Positions 25,480 to 33,809 are shown, numbered from the stretch's first letter. The stretch is DNA of 42,465 bases from Dehalococcoidales bacterium (GCA_002688105.1 NZBQ01000011.1:2754-45218); one strand, 5' to 3'. Program-made: numbers and translations. Notes: generated from the sequence alone by a model not told the origin.

Positions 25480-25892
25480 ATGGGAGATTGGTTTTACAGA
25501 CGACTGGAAAGTGTTTTGGATAATGCGATTTTCGCTGGGGTGGCGGCCGTGATATTTGCGATATTGAGTTTCATAAAAACACTTCCAGCACCAAAATTAC
25601 TGACGATAATATTAGATATGAATGTAACAAAATAAGCCAAGCTGTGCGTGAATACAGGCGTATGGTGGACGAATGGATGAAATGCACGGAAGCCCTTGCT
25701 GAGAAAAAGGTATCTAAATTTTGAGAGAAGGCACCTTGGTCTGTGAGTAGCCATAAAAAATTAACAGATGACTACGATGGACTCATGAGCTTGGTAAAGA
25801 ACTTACGCAATGTAACCCCAAGAATGTTCCAGAATTTGCTGCCGAGGGATGACGAAATAGCGAAACTCCCCAGACAAACTTTATCCTCCTAA
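25480..25892 (+). pseudogene. Degraded small membrane-protein gene
   Basis: ATG 25480 opens a 51-codon frame (MGDWFYRRLESVLDNAIFAG, then a hydrophobic membrane-like segment) ending at 25635. A second frame carries on with protein-like sequence across the same region (SQAVREYRRMVDEWMKC, TEALAEKKVSKF) to TGA 25722, and beyond it (HKKLTDDYDGLMSLVKNL, VTPRMFQNLLPRDDEIAKLP) to TAA 25890-25892. This fits one ancestral gene of about 137 codons with an N-terminal membrane anchor and a helical tail, broken by a frameshift and a nonsense codon. No family recognised. The remaining gap to 26015 holds nothing else clear. Confidence 0.4.
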
Positions 25893-26015
25893 CTATGAGT
25901 GCGTAAGTTCCTGATAAGGAAGTTCTCTGAGTGAATGAGCTTTAATAGGGTACCTCTAAACAGATATGGATTATCACGTATAGACGAATTGTCTAATAGG
26001 AAACACTTGATTACT

Positions 26016-26046
26016 AGTAGCGCCACCGGATTACCGGGGCGCTACT
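26016..26046 (-). terminator. Strong hairpin at the end of the xdhC-side operon
   Basis: AGTAGCGCC (26016-26024) pairs perfectly with GGCGCTACT (26038-26046); inside it CCGG pairs with CCGG around an ATTA loop, with one bulged A. It overlaps the xdhC-like stop codon and would fold at the 3' end of that mRNA. There is no U run, so it may be an mRNA-stabilising or factor-assisted terminator. Confidence 0.55.
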
Positions 26047-26854
26047 CTGTAAAGTGTCCCGCTATACCAGTGCCAGCGGATGGAGACCTTCTGACCTGTA
26101 TTATCTCCGCCAGGATGCTGATGGCTATCTCCTCGGTAGTTTGGGCGTGTATGTTAAGACCAATCGGGGCATGGACTCTGTCCAGCTGCTTCTGGGAGAT
26201 TCCTTGGGCTAGTAAGTTAGAGAAGACGATTTGATTTTTGGCTCGGCTGCCTATCATGCCGATATACTTCGCCTCGGTAGCCAGAGCCCCTTCCAGCACA
26301 GCTTCGTCACCCGCATGACCGTGGGTAACAATCACTATGTAGCTCAATTTATTTATCTTTAGTTTTTGGAACGATTTAGCAAAGTCTTCAGTCAGGGTTA
26401 GCTCTGCTTCGGGGAATCTCTCGGGGTGGGCGAATTCAGGTCGGTCGTCGATTACCGCTATTCCGAAGCCTATCATCTTTCCCATCTTTGCCAGGGTAAT
26501 AGCTATATGACCGCCGCCAAAGAGATACAGGGTGGGCGGTGATAGTATTGGTTCGATAAAAATCTCGGTGTCCCCGCCATATATCGTCCCCAGCTCCCCT
26601 CCCTCTTTTAAGCTAAAACATAGTCGCTGTGGTTCACCCTTTCTTATTACCTCCACCGCTTCCTCGATGACCTGCGCTTCTATTTTGCCACCACCAATGG
26701 TGCCCATTATACTGCCGTCAGCTCTGACTAGTATCTTGGCGTCTTCTTCTCTGTGAGTGGAGCCCTCGGCGGCGGCTACGGTAACCAGTGCCGCCTCTTC
26801 TCCCTCGGCTTTAATTCTGACTACTTCCTGGTCTATGTCGGTTATGTCTGTCAT
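26042..26854 (-). CDS. XdhC/CoxI-family molybdenum hydroxylase maturation protein
   Basis: 270 residues. The N-terminal XdhC/CoxI domain has AALVTVAAAEGSTHREEDAKILV and GTIGGGKIEAQVIEEA; the C-terminal domain has a Rossmann motif (LYLFGGGHIAITLAKMG) and YIGMIGSRAKNQIVF. XdhC proteins bind molybdenum cofactor and help sulfurate it before insertion into hydroxylases. In a cluster with YqeB, YqeC and MocA-like proteins the likely job is handling the selenium-containing cofactor for the hydroxylase at 36.6-40.3 kb, which is an inference. The start overlaps the yqeC stop by four bases (ATGA). Last gene of the operon. Confidence 0.93.
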   Translation of the reverse strand: MTDITDIDQEVVRIKAEGEEAALVTVAAAEGSTHREEDAKILVRADGSIMGTIGGGKIEAQVIEEAVEVIRKGEPQRLCFSLKEGGELGTIYGGDTEIFIEPILSPPTLYLFGGGHIAITLAKMGKMIGFGIAVIDDRPEFAHPERFPEAELTLTEDFAKSFQKLKINKLSYIVIVTHGHAGDEAVLEGALATEAKYIGMIGSRAKNQIVFSNLLAQGISQKQLDRVHAPIGLNIHAQTTEEIAISILAEIIQVRRSPSAGTGIAGHFTE

Positions 26855-27645
26855 CTGACCTCCATTGAAATAACTTCAATCACCGGCTGTGGTAATTGAG
26901 CTTGCCCCAGTACAACCTGCTTAATCTGAGGGTGCTTTACGGCTAAAATCTTACTGGCTAAGTCCCTTGCCTTGGCTAAATCTTTGTCTATATCCACTTT
27001 ATTGATGAAGGGGACGATTCTCGCCCGGTCCGGGCTTCCCTTAATTATACCCTGGGGGTGAGTCATTAGAGTGGCGATGGACTCGGCTGAGATGACTTCA
27101 CCTAGCGGCAGCCCGAGCAATTTGGAGACGATCTGGGGGCGGAAAACATTTTCTTCGGTGAGACGGCTGCCCAGGGCGTCGAGGCCAACTATCGGTATGA
27201 CCAGAGACGTGTTAGATGGGATTACCGGCTCAGTGGGATTGGGTGCCTTCAAGGATTTGCGAGCCGCCCCATCGGCTTCTACGATAATATAAGATAGCCG
27301 GTTTACTTTGGCTAACCTGCTGACTAACTCTGGACTGATTCCATTCAACTTCCCTGAAGTTAATTTCTCACTGGCCAATGTGATATGCCGGTACCTGTTC
27401 ACATTCTCTAGCAGCAACCTTATCATCTCTTCCTCGTCTGCTTCTAGGAGGAGCAGTGGGGTTTGGGATGGTAACGGCTCAAAAATCTTGGTGGTGGTAG
27501 TAGTAATGACGGAGCTGCCAATTGAAGCTAATTCCTGAGCTAGAGCGAACATAAGGGTTGTCTTACCCCCGCCACCAACCAGGCTTATTACCTCTCTTTG
27601 ATGGATGCCAAAGGCTTGCCTGAGACTGTTAATAGTTTGTGCCAA
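26851..27645 (-). CDS. yqeC: Selenium-dependent molybdenum hydroxylase cofactor protein YqeC
   Basis: 264 residues with a P-loop (SLVGGGGKTTLMFALAQEL, about residues 20-38), TTTTTKIFEP, YIIVEADGAARKSLKAP and a late NKVD. This is the YqeC family pattern, found with YqeB in genomes carrying selenium-dependent molybdenum hydroxylases. It is a putative nucleotide hydrolase; its biochemical step is unsettled. The start is TTG at 27645, supported by AAGAGG upstream. It overlaps the xdhC-like gene by four bases and sits 20 bp after the methyltransferase gene. Confidence 0.93.
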   Translation of the reverse strand: MAQTINSLRQAFGIHQREVISLVGGGGKTTLMFALAQELASIGSSVITTTTTKIFEPLPSQTPLLLLEADEEEMIRLLLENVNRYRHITLASEKLTSGKLNGISPELVSRLAKVNRLSYIIVEADGAARKSLKAPNPTEPVIPSNTSLVIPIVGLDALGSRLTEENVFRPQIVSKLLGLPLGEVISAESIATLMTHPQGIIKGSPDRARIVPFINKVDIDKDLAKARDLASKILAVKHPQIKQVVLGQAQLPQPVIEVISMEVR

Positions 27646-27665
27646 GTATTAACCTCTTGATACTC

Positions 27666-28265
27666 CTATTTTTCGATGTTTAACCATAATCCCCCATCTT
27701 CCACAATCTTGCCTTTGTCAGTTAATTCTGATTTCCTTATCATCTCCTCTAATTCCTCTATGCTGACCCACGGTCTACCTAACCTGTTGTTCAATTCGCG
27801 AGATTCATCAGCAATTTCATCGACCAGTTCCTGGGGAGTTCCTTTACCAAATCCACCGCCGATAAATGCCATGCCTTCATCTTTTAGTACCCGGAATACT
27901 TCCTGAAGAAGGTTTTCCTTGTCTTTCAAGAAGAAGACGGCTCCTCTAAATATCACCAGGTCAAATTGTGAGTCATCAAAAGCAAGGTGGTTTAAATCCG
28001 TTTTTTTAACCGCTATCTTTTGGGATAATCCAGAAGTTGATATCTCCTGCCTCAAATACTCCACCGCCGCCGGCGATTCATCGGCAATGGTAATATTGAG
28101 CTTGGGGTGTAACCTGATTAACTCCAGGGAGATACCGCCGGAAAATGGTCCTAATTCCAGAACCACCCCGGAGTCTCTCCTGTAGCCCTCCATTATTTGC
28201 GAAGCCAGGTAAGGATATATCTTGCTCCATAAACTGTTTATCCGTTTTAGGTCGTTAATGTCCAT
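27666..28265 (-). CDS. Class I SAM-dependent methyltransferase embedded in the Se-cofactor operon
   Basis: About 199 residues from ATG 28265, chosen because GGGAGG lies just upstream and the longer frame would run deep into yqeB. The Rossmann methyltransferase fold is visible: motif I VVLELGPFSGGISLELI, an acidic end of strand 2 (ITIADES), DDSQFDLVIFRGAVFFLKD (motif IV region) and EVFRVLKDEGMAFIGGGFGKG. The protein substrate or small-molecule target is unknown. It overlaps yqeB by 11 bp and precedes yqeC by 20 bp, so it is translationally linked to two selenium-cofactor proteins. The link to that pathway is inferred from position only. Confidence 0.88.
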   Translation of the reverse strand: MDINDLKRINSLWSKIYPYLASQIMEGYRRDSGVVLELGPFSGGISLELIRLHPKLNITIADESPAAVEYLRQEISTSGLSQKIAVKKTDLNHLAFDDSQFDLVIFRGAVFFLKDKENLLQEVFRVLKDEGMAFIGGGFGKGTPQELVDEIADESRELNNRLGRPWVSIEELEEMIRKSELTDKGKIVEDGGLWLNIEK

Positions 28266-29073
28266 AGTTTTCCTCCCTGTTGAAATGGCATAATATCGCC
28301 TCCAGGACTCCTCCAGCAATGGCTCTAGCTTTGTCTGAGACGGTGAAACAGTGCCCTTCAATTCCCCGGGGGTCAACATCTCCTGTTTTCATTCCCTGGT
28401 GTACCTTGGTTCCATCTCTCAAAAGTCCTCGAATGACACCCTCCACCTGGGCTTCGACCGGAGAATCATCAACCAGAGCAACCGCTTCGCCGGCTTGAAC
28501 CCGGTCTCCAATTTTTTTCTTAGTTGAAAATCGACCAGCCTTGGGGGCACGAAACACCCTTTCCGCAGAAACCCCGGCGATTACTCCGGGAATGCCCGTA
28601 TTCGCCTCTGCCTCCCCCTTAAAAATTACTTTGCCCAGATTATGACCACGGTTAGTCTCGATTACCATATGAACATCTTTATCGGTTTGGAAGCCGGGGC
28701 CAAGCCCGATTACCAGAGAAGCATCGGATATTTTGGTTCCTAGATTCTTTTTGGCTAGTATGGCATCAACTAGAACATCGGGTTTCAGAATGTCTTTAAC
28801 CTTAGTCTCCGGGTCAATTAAGAGCGGCACCTTACCCTCTTTCCATACCTGAAAGATATCATCAGGAGAATAAATAAGCTTGGCTACCACTCCTTCAATC
28901 TCTTTTTCGCCATCATAAACTGCCTCGCAAAAGGCAACACCTCTCCTTACCGCTTGAGGATTGGGTATTTCGGTTATGCAGACCTTAAAGTGAGAACAGG
29001 CTAACCGGTGGGCAACTCCACTGGCCTGTTCTCCTCCGCCTTTGATGAGAACTACCAGCTCACTTAATTTCAT
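28255..29073 (-). CDS. yqeB: Selenium-dependent molybdenum cofactor biosynthesis protein YqeB
   Basis: 272 residues from ATG 29073, chosen for the AGAGGTG ribosome site and because MKLSELVVLIKGGGEQASGVAHRL is the family start; upstream codons overlap the previous gene. The family pattern continues with VRRGVAFCEAVYDG, VLVDAILAKKN and VIGLGPGFQTDKDVHMVIETNRGH. The C-terminus has a repeated beta structure with APKAGRFSTKKKIGDRVQAGE and VEAQVEGVIRGLLRDG. YqeB is a marker of selenium-dependent molybdenum hydroxylase systems. The gene lies two bases after the DUF364 stop. Confidence 0.95.
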   Translation of the reverse strand: MKLSELVVLIKGGGEQASGVAHRLACSHFKVCITEIPNPQAVRRGVAFCEAVYDGEKEIEGVVAKLIYSPDDIFQVWKEGKVPLLIDPETKVKDILKPDVLVDAILAKKNLGTKISDASLVIGLGPGFQTDKDVHMVIETNRGHNLGKVIFKGEAEANTGIPGVIAGVSAERVFRAPKAGRFSTKKKIGDRVQAGEAVALVDDSPVEAQVEGVIRGLLRDGTKVHQGMKTGDVDPRGIEGHCFTVSDKARAIAGGVLEAILCHFNREENYGH

Positions 29074-29075
29074 AT

Positions 29076-29796
29076 TCACCTCTGCCTGACCATATTCAGT
29101 AGTTTTATCCCTTCCACCTGCCGGAGAATGGCGCCTTCGCTGATGGAACAAATCGTCTTCTCAGGTTCAAGCACCTTTACCCCGCTGATGACATCCACAC
29201 CCCAGTCAAACAAGACCGGCGACAGTGGACTGGTAGGTCCTGCTATAACGATAAAATTGCCCTTGCTTAACTCCAGTAGTTTTTCGGTGGTGTGATTTAT
29301 GAGGGAGGTCCCGGTAATGGCAACTACATCGGCTTGAGGCAGAATTTCTTCAGCGGCTTGAGCGGGCAGATCACCAGCCTGAGGTCTTTGCTCCAGGACC
29401 CAGAGTTTCCTGGCTATCTTTCTTATTTTTGGAATCCAGGGGAAGTGACCCACTATGGCAATGTTCTTATCCCTTCCCTTCTCTGCCAGGATATCAAGGG
29501 TATTTTTGGTGATGCACCTAGTTTCGTCAACATCGATTAGCGAGTTTATGGTTGCCATTCCGATAGATGCCTCAAGGAGCTTGTCCGATTGAGCATACCT
29601 GGTTAGCTCTAACGCCGACTTGTCCCTTAGTTTGCCTACTCCTCTCACTGTTCCGTGACTTGGGTGTTCTTCGCGGAAGGTAGATGACAGCCCGCAGTTC
29701 CTGCTGATTACCGTCGTCCAGAAGACGCAGGAATATACCCCCCCGCACCACACTATCCTCACCCAGACTGGAGATTAAGTCATCAATAATCTTCAT
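29076..29796 (-). CDS. DUF4213/DUF364 protein with an apparent frameshift
   Basis: The DUF364 part reads in one frame to the stop at 29076 (LEASIGMATINSLIDVDE, NIAIVGHFPWIP, ADVVAITGTSLINHTTEKLL, IAGPTSPLSPVLFDWGVDVI). The expected N-terminus MKIIDDLISSLGEDSVV starts at ATG 29796 in another frame, then must shift near a run of seven G (minus strand, 29744-29738). Removing one G gives a smooth DUF4213 join ending in CVFWTTVISRNCGLSSTF. DUF364 is described as a putative heavy-metal-chelation domain; its biochemical role is not established. Position directly before yqeB suggests a link to metal or selenium cofactor handling. Without the frameshift, only a product from about 29762 would be made. 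A sequencing error is possible. Confidence 0.8.
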
Positions 29797-29931
29797 TATT
29801 ATATATTATACCCCCTAATGTCTGGAATAACAGAATAGGGATAAATTTTTCGTTATTTCTCCTTTTCCGTTTAGCTAGTCTTACCTTCAGTTAATTAAAA
29901 TTCCCTTTAACATATTAGCTTTTGGTTTCTT

Positions 29932-31002
29932 TCACCCACTATCTTGACCTTCAAAAACTCTTATCCTTCTCAGCTTTAATATTAAGAAGACTTCCTTACC
30001 TACCGTTAAGTCCATATCTTCAAAAATGTCACGGGGCATTTCTGCCTGTAGGGTATTCCCTCCTACCTTAACCTTAAGCCTTACTGTAGCGCCGGAGGTT
30101 TTAATATTGGTGATAGTTCCCTTAAATCGGTTAACCTGTGGCCCGGGTGGTTTAGTTTCAGAAATATAAATATCGCGTGGGAAAAGGGCAATTCGTCTAA
30201 CCGTATTTCCCTCATGGGGTATAATAATGGGCAACCCGCTACTTTTAACCTCTGTTAGTCCTTGCCCCAGTGTGCGGCAGTGTTCACACTCTAAGATATT
30301 TGGTGTGCCAATAAAATCAGAGACTATTTCACTCTGAGGGTAAAAGAATATCTCATCCGGTCTACCTACCTGTTCCAACCTACCCTTATCGAGAATACCA
30401 ATTCTGTCGGCCATTTCTTCAGCTTCTATCTGGTTATGGGTTATATGTAGAGTAGTAACCCCTAGCTCCTTATGGAGATGTCGTAAATCAGACCTTAAGT
30501 ATTTAGCTGTTTGTAAATCCAAGGCGCTTAGCGGTTCATCCAGAAGCAGAATCTTTGGAGTAAGAGCTAAGGATCGAGCTAGGGCTACCCTTTGTTTTTC
30601 TCCTCCGCTCAGGGAGCGTATGCCCCGATTTAGTAAATAGGAGACGCCCAGTAGATTGGCTAAATTTTTCACCCGCTCCTGAACTTCAGCTTTCGAGTAT
30701 TTTGTTTGTCTTAATCCGAAGGCAATATTCTCGGCTACATTTAGAAAAGGAAATAATACATAATCTTGAGGCACATATCCTATATTCCTTTCCTCTGGTG
30801 TCAGATGAGTAATCTGGTTTTTATCTACCCATATCTCTCCGTGTTTGATACGATGAAGCCCAGCAATGCACTCGATGAGGACGGTTTTCCCGGCTCCGTT
30901 TGGCCCCAAGATAACAAAGTATTCTCTATCATCAATAGTTAGGTTTATATCTTCTAGGCAGAAATCTCCTAAATTTGTGGAAAGATTTTTGATTTCAATC
31001 AT
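29932..31002 (-). CDS. modC: Molybdate/tungstate ABC transporter ATP-binding protein
   Basis: 356 residues. Walker A GPNGAGKT, signature LSGGEKQRVALARSLA, Walker B ILLLDEPLSALD and the switch His in THNQIEAEEMADRIG define an ABC importer ATPase. The C-terminal domain from about residue 285 (FKGTITNIKTSGATVRLKVK, then QAEMPRDI) is a TOBE domain, which binds oxyanion in ModC/WtpC proteins. It overlaps modB by four bases (ATGA). Whether molybdate or tungstate is the main cargo cannot be read from sequence; both an AOR and a molybdenum hydroxylase occur nearby. Confidence 0.94.
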   Translation of the reverse strand: MIEIKNLSTNLGDFCLEDINLTIDDREYFVILGPNGAGKTVLIECIAGLHRIKHGEIWVDKNQITHLTPEERNIGYVPQDYVLFPFLNVAENIAFGLRQTKYSKAEVQERVKNLANLLGVSYLLNRGIRSLSGGEKQRVALARSLALTPKILLLDEPLSALDLQTAKYLRSDLRHLHKELGVTTLHITHNQIEAEEMADRIGILDKGRLEQVGRPDEIFFYPQSEIVSDFIGTPNILECEHCRTLGQGLTEVKSSGLPIIIPHEGNTVRRIALFPRDIYISETKPPGPQVNRFKGTITNIKTSGATVRLKVKVGGNTLQAEMPRDIFEDMDLTVGKEVFLILKLRRIRVFEGQDSG

Positions 31003-31808
31003 AGCGGATACCTTCTACCGATGATTTTCCTGATAGCAAGTAAAGCAACTACAGCAATTATTATCAGCACCAAAATCACGGCTATTGCCTTTTCTATGTC
31101 AGCAGTAGCCAAGCTAAGAAAAATAGCAGTTGGTAAGGTCTCTGTCTTCATAGCAGTTGCCCCAGCCAGGGTAACGGTGGCACCAAATTCTCCTACGGCT
31201 CTGGCCCAGGTGAGAATGGCGGAGGCTATTAAACCATCTTTAGCTAAAGGTAAGGTAACTCTAAAAAATACCTCCGGTTTGCTACAGCCCAATGTTCTAC
31301 CTACCTGCTCATATCTGGGGTCAATACTATCAAAGGTAGACTTTAAGAGTCGGATAGCTAGAGCACTAATAACTATGATTTGAGCTAGGATTATACCCGG
31401 TACCGCAAAGACAAATTTCATTATATTATTATCAATCCCGCCACCTATTTGGGTATTGAAAAAGACCAGCAGTACCGCACCTAGCGCTATAGGAGATATG
31501 ACAATGGGCAAGTCAAGCATGCTATCAACTATATTCTTCCCGGGAAATTCTGTCTGAGAGATTGCGTAAGCTACTGGAACTGCAATTAGTATTGAAATAA
31601 TGGTAGCTACAGTAGCGGTGGAAAGACTTAGCCTGATGGCAAAGAGGATTTCCTCCGAAAGGATGGCAGACACAAAGGTATTCCAGTCAGTATAGGTGAG
31701 TACAGATACTACTATACCTACGAGGAATATGGTTAATAGGGCTAGAGCGCTGACGGTTGCTCCTTTAAATGCTCTCTCACCACCAACGCCTTTTAAAACT
31801 TTGAACAT
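30999..31808 (-). CDS. modB: Molybdate/tungstate ABC transporter permease
   Basis: 269 residues with about six hydrophobic segments: residues 18-38, 58-85, 95-115, 132-152, 195-215 and 238-260. The importer loop reads EVFFRVTLPLAKDGLIASAILTWARAVGEFGAT, which carries the EAA-type motif that docks to ModC. An inner-membrane channel. It lies 23 bp after modA and overlaps modC. Confidence 0.93.
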   Translation of the reverse strand: MFKVLKGVGGERAFKGATVSALALLTIFLVGIVVSVLTYTDWNTFVSAILSEEILFAIRLSLSTATVATIISILIAVPVAYAISQTEFPGKNIVDSMLDLPIVISPIALGAVLLVFFNTQIGGGIDNNIMKFVFAVPGIILAQIIVISALAIRLLKSTFDSIDPRYEQVGRTLGCSKPEVFFRVTLPLAKDGLIASAILTWARAVGEFGATVTLAGATAMKTETLPTAIFLSLATADIEKAIAVILVLIIIAVVALLAIRKIIGRRYPL

Positions 31809-31831
31809 ATATTCTACCTTCGAATAGGTTT

Positions 31832-32683
31832 CTATTTGACCAGGGGTTCATATGTCTCAGGGAGTTTATACTCTCCGCCTATTTTAGCCTCGGGAGCAAA
31901 GTTTCGGGCTTCGTTTTCAGTAGCGATATATCCCCACTTACTGAAAATCTTTTGGCCTTGTGGTGAGGCTAAAAAGTCTAAGAATTTCTGTGTGCTCTCA
32001 TTGTCCTCGGTAAATGTAGATATTGCTCCCGGTATATAGGAAAGCCTTGGAATTTGCTCCGGCTTGAGGTAAGCTACGCCTAGTGTATCAGGGTCCCATT
32101 TGGAGAAAACTCGCCAGCCGATAATGACATCTACCGTTTTCAAGGCTACTAGACTGACAATCTTTGAATAACTTTCGCCATAGGTAACGATATTTTCTCC
32201 TACCTCCTCTAGAAGGTTATTATGCTTCAGTATTTCATAGGCATACAAGCCTATGCTAACTGATTCAGGGTCTGCTATCCCAACCTTGATTCCTGGTTTG
32301 GTCAGGTCAGACAGGCCCAGTATATTCTTGGGATTGCCTTCTTGAACCAGAATGGCTGGAACCAGGTAGGAAATTATCTTCAACGACTCAGGGTCAATCA
32401 CGCTATTCCTTTCTGCCATAGCCATATAATCAGGAGAACCGGGGATATATAAATCGCCACTCTTAGATAATTTCATTTGCGACAGCATGGTTCCCGAGCC
32501 ACCGAAATTAAGGTAAACTTTTATTCCAGTCTCTTCCTCAAATGTTTGAGCGGCTTCTTCCATGGCCGGCTTGCTGGCAGACCCACAAAAAGCAGTTATC
32601 GTTTTCTGTTCTCCATTGGTACATCCGCCAATAGGAATAAGCACCAGTAATCCTACTAAGAGTAAAGCGAATAACTTTTGCAA
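31832..32683 (-). CDS. modA: Molybdate/tungstate-binding lipoprotein
   Basis: 283 residues. The signal peptide has lipobox PIGGC (Cys21). The mature protein has the ModA/WtpA pattern: ITAFCGSASKPAMEEAAQTF, VYLNFGGSGTMLSQM, SGDLYIPGSPDYMAMAE, GIADPESVSIGLYAYEIL and KTVDVIIGWRV. It captures oxyanion for ModBC at the outer face of the membrane. TTG start at 32683 with AAAAGG upstream. A ModE-type palindrome precedes it. Confidence 0.92.
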   Translation of the reverse strand: MQKLFALLLVGLLVLIPIGGCTNGEQKTITAFCGSASKPAMEEAAQTFEEETGIKVYLNFGGSGTMLSQMKLSKSGDLYIPGSPDYMAMAERNSVIDPESLKIISYLVPAILVQEGNPKNILGLSDLTKPGIKVGIADPESVSIGLYAYEILKHNNLLEEVGENIVTYGESYSKIVSLVALKTVDVIIGWRVFSKWDPDTLGVAYLKPEQIPRLSYIPGAISTFTEDNESTQKFLDFLASPQGQKIFSKWGYIATENEARNFAPEAKIGGEYKLPETYEPLVK

Positions 32684-32714
32684 TTTTGCCTTTTACCTGT
32701 CATGCTTAATAGGA

Positions 32715-32736
32715 GCTATATTGCATGAGATATAAC
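32715..32736. promoter_or_regulatory. ModE-type operator candidate
   Basis: A 22-base interrupted palindrome, GCTATATT-GCATGA-GATATAAC, in the 67-bp gap between the ModE-like gene and modA. Known ModE operators have the same layout of TATAT-type half-sites facing each other with similar spacing. Binding here would let the adjacent regulator repress modABC when molybdate is plentiful. Confidence 0.6.
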
Positions 32737-32750
32737 ACCCCGCAAAAAAA

Positions 32751-33137
32751 TTATCCTATCGGCTGTAGAAATTCCTCGAATTTAGCACGCAGCTTCTTAT
32801 ACTGTCTAACCGCTTTTCGTCCCTCCTCGGTTAATCTGGCATATCCTCCCCCAGCCCCGCCAGCGGTTTTCTCAACCAGAGGAACCGGCGCCAGACGATT
32901 CATGGCTTCTATCCAAAGCCAGGCATTGCGGTAGCCTAACTTCATGGACCGGGCTGCCGCCGCTATCGAGCCAAACCTGTCAATGCGCTCTAGTAGCATG
33001 GCTCTCCCCCATCCCATGTACAGCTCGCCGTCCTTCTCCACCCATATTCTGCCTCTTAATGTGTAGCCTGGCTCTGGGTGGTGGGCAAAACGGGAGGGCT
33101 TCCCGGCTCTAAACCTTGGTATCTTTATCTCGGTCAC
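32751..33137 (-). CDS. ModE-like N-terminal DNA-binding regulator
   Basis: 128 residues. The ModE/LysR-type winged helix is clear: LERIDRFGSIAAAARSMKLGYRNAWLWIEAMNRL, then PLVEKTAGGAGGGYARLTEEGRKAV. It lacks the C-terminal molybdate-binding MOP domains of full-length E. coli ModE, a common short form whose metal sensing is unclear. The first 30 residues are an extra Arg/His/Pro-rich extension. GTG start at 33137 with only a weak ribosome site. It has its own promoter and faces the operator in front of modA. Confidence 0.88.
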   Translation of the reverse strand: MTEIKIPRFRAGKPSRFAHHPEPGYTLRGRIWVEKDGELYMGWGRAMLLERIDRFGSIAAAARSMKLGYRNAWLWIEAMNRLAPVPLVEKTAGGAGGGYARLTEEGRKAVRQYKKLRAKFEEFLQPIG

Positions 33138-33170
33138 TTGTCGCTTGCCCCGGCTGGAGTAGCCTGTGTT

Positions 33171-33200
33171 ATATTACAAGCGATATGACGATTTTGTCAA
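33171..33200 (-). promoter_or_regulatory. Promoter of the ModE-mod genes
   Basis: Minus-strand TTGACA (33200-33195), 18-base spacer, TAATAT (33176-33171), about 35 bases before the ModE-like GTG. Confidence 0.65.
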
Positions 33201-33230
33201 GCCGCAACGTGAGTCTTTTGGTGTTTCGAT

Positions 33231-33809
33231 TCAGTCAAGGAGGGATTGATAATCATTTATAGTATCAATATCGGTGACAATGCTTTCAGAGTTAACGGTT
33301 ACCTCAAGAATGTCACCGGGATGGTCTTTTACTATCTGTCTTCCCCCGATATCACCCTTTAGCCCTAGTAGTTTCTCTCTATATTTGATAGTAAAGATGG
33401 TCGGGTGTCCTCTCCTACCCTGATATGTCGGGATGACGATGCCTTTATCGTGGTTGTAGAATGCCTCTATCAATCGGTTGATGGTCTGACTGTTTATAAG
33501 TGGCTGGTCACCTAAGATGAGCATCACCGCTTGGGTTCGGCTATCAATCAGGTTTAGCCCGGCTATTATAGAGGTGCTCATCCCCTGCTCGTAATCTGGA
33601 TTTACCACCAGCTTGACTGGTTTAGCGGCTATGGTCTTTATTACCTCTTCAGCTCTATATCCCAGCACTACGATAGTCTCATCCACTACGGAATTCAGCA
33701 GGTTATCAATGGCTTGTTCCACGATAGTGTTTTGGCCAAAGGGCATTAACTGTTTCAGCTTGCCCATTCGCTTTGACTCGCCGGCAGCTAGCAGTATGGC
33801 TGATATCAT
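33231..33809 (-). CDS. mocA: MocA-like molybdenum cofactor nucleotidyltransferase
   Basis: 192 residues with the NTP-transferase start ILLAAGESKRMGKLKQLMPF, then VVLGYRAEEV, NPDYEQGMSTSIIAGL, LGDQPLINSQTIN and RRGHPTIF. It matches the MocA/YgfJ group that makes cytidylylated molybdopterin for xanthine dehydrogenase-type enzymes; ygfJ-like genes accompany yqeB/yqeC in selenium-dependent hydroxylase loci. It is first in the minus-strand run and a separate promoter follows it. Confidence 0.92.
   Translation of the reverse strand: MISAILLAAGESKRMGKLKQLMPFGQNTIVEQAIDNLLNSVVDETIVVLGYRAEEVIKTIAAKPVKLVVNPDYEQGMSTSIIAGLNLIDSRTQAVMLILGDQPLINSQTINRLIEAFYNHDKGIVIPTYQGRRGHPTIFTIKYREKLLGLKGDIGGRQIVKDHPGDILEVTVNSESIVTDIDTINDYQSLLD

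Noticed and set aside
25722-25724. TGA as a second selenocysteine codon
   Set aside because: The surrounding sequence has a frameshift as well, no SECIS-like hairpin was seen and the protein is not a known selenoprotein; decay is simpler.
25494-25754. 86-codon minus-strand open frame in the uvrC-xdhC gap
   Set aside because: No ribosome site or recognisable features; the plus strand there gives a better, though decayed, protein-like reading.
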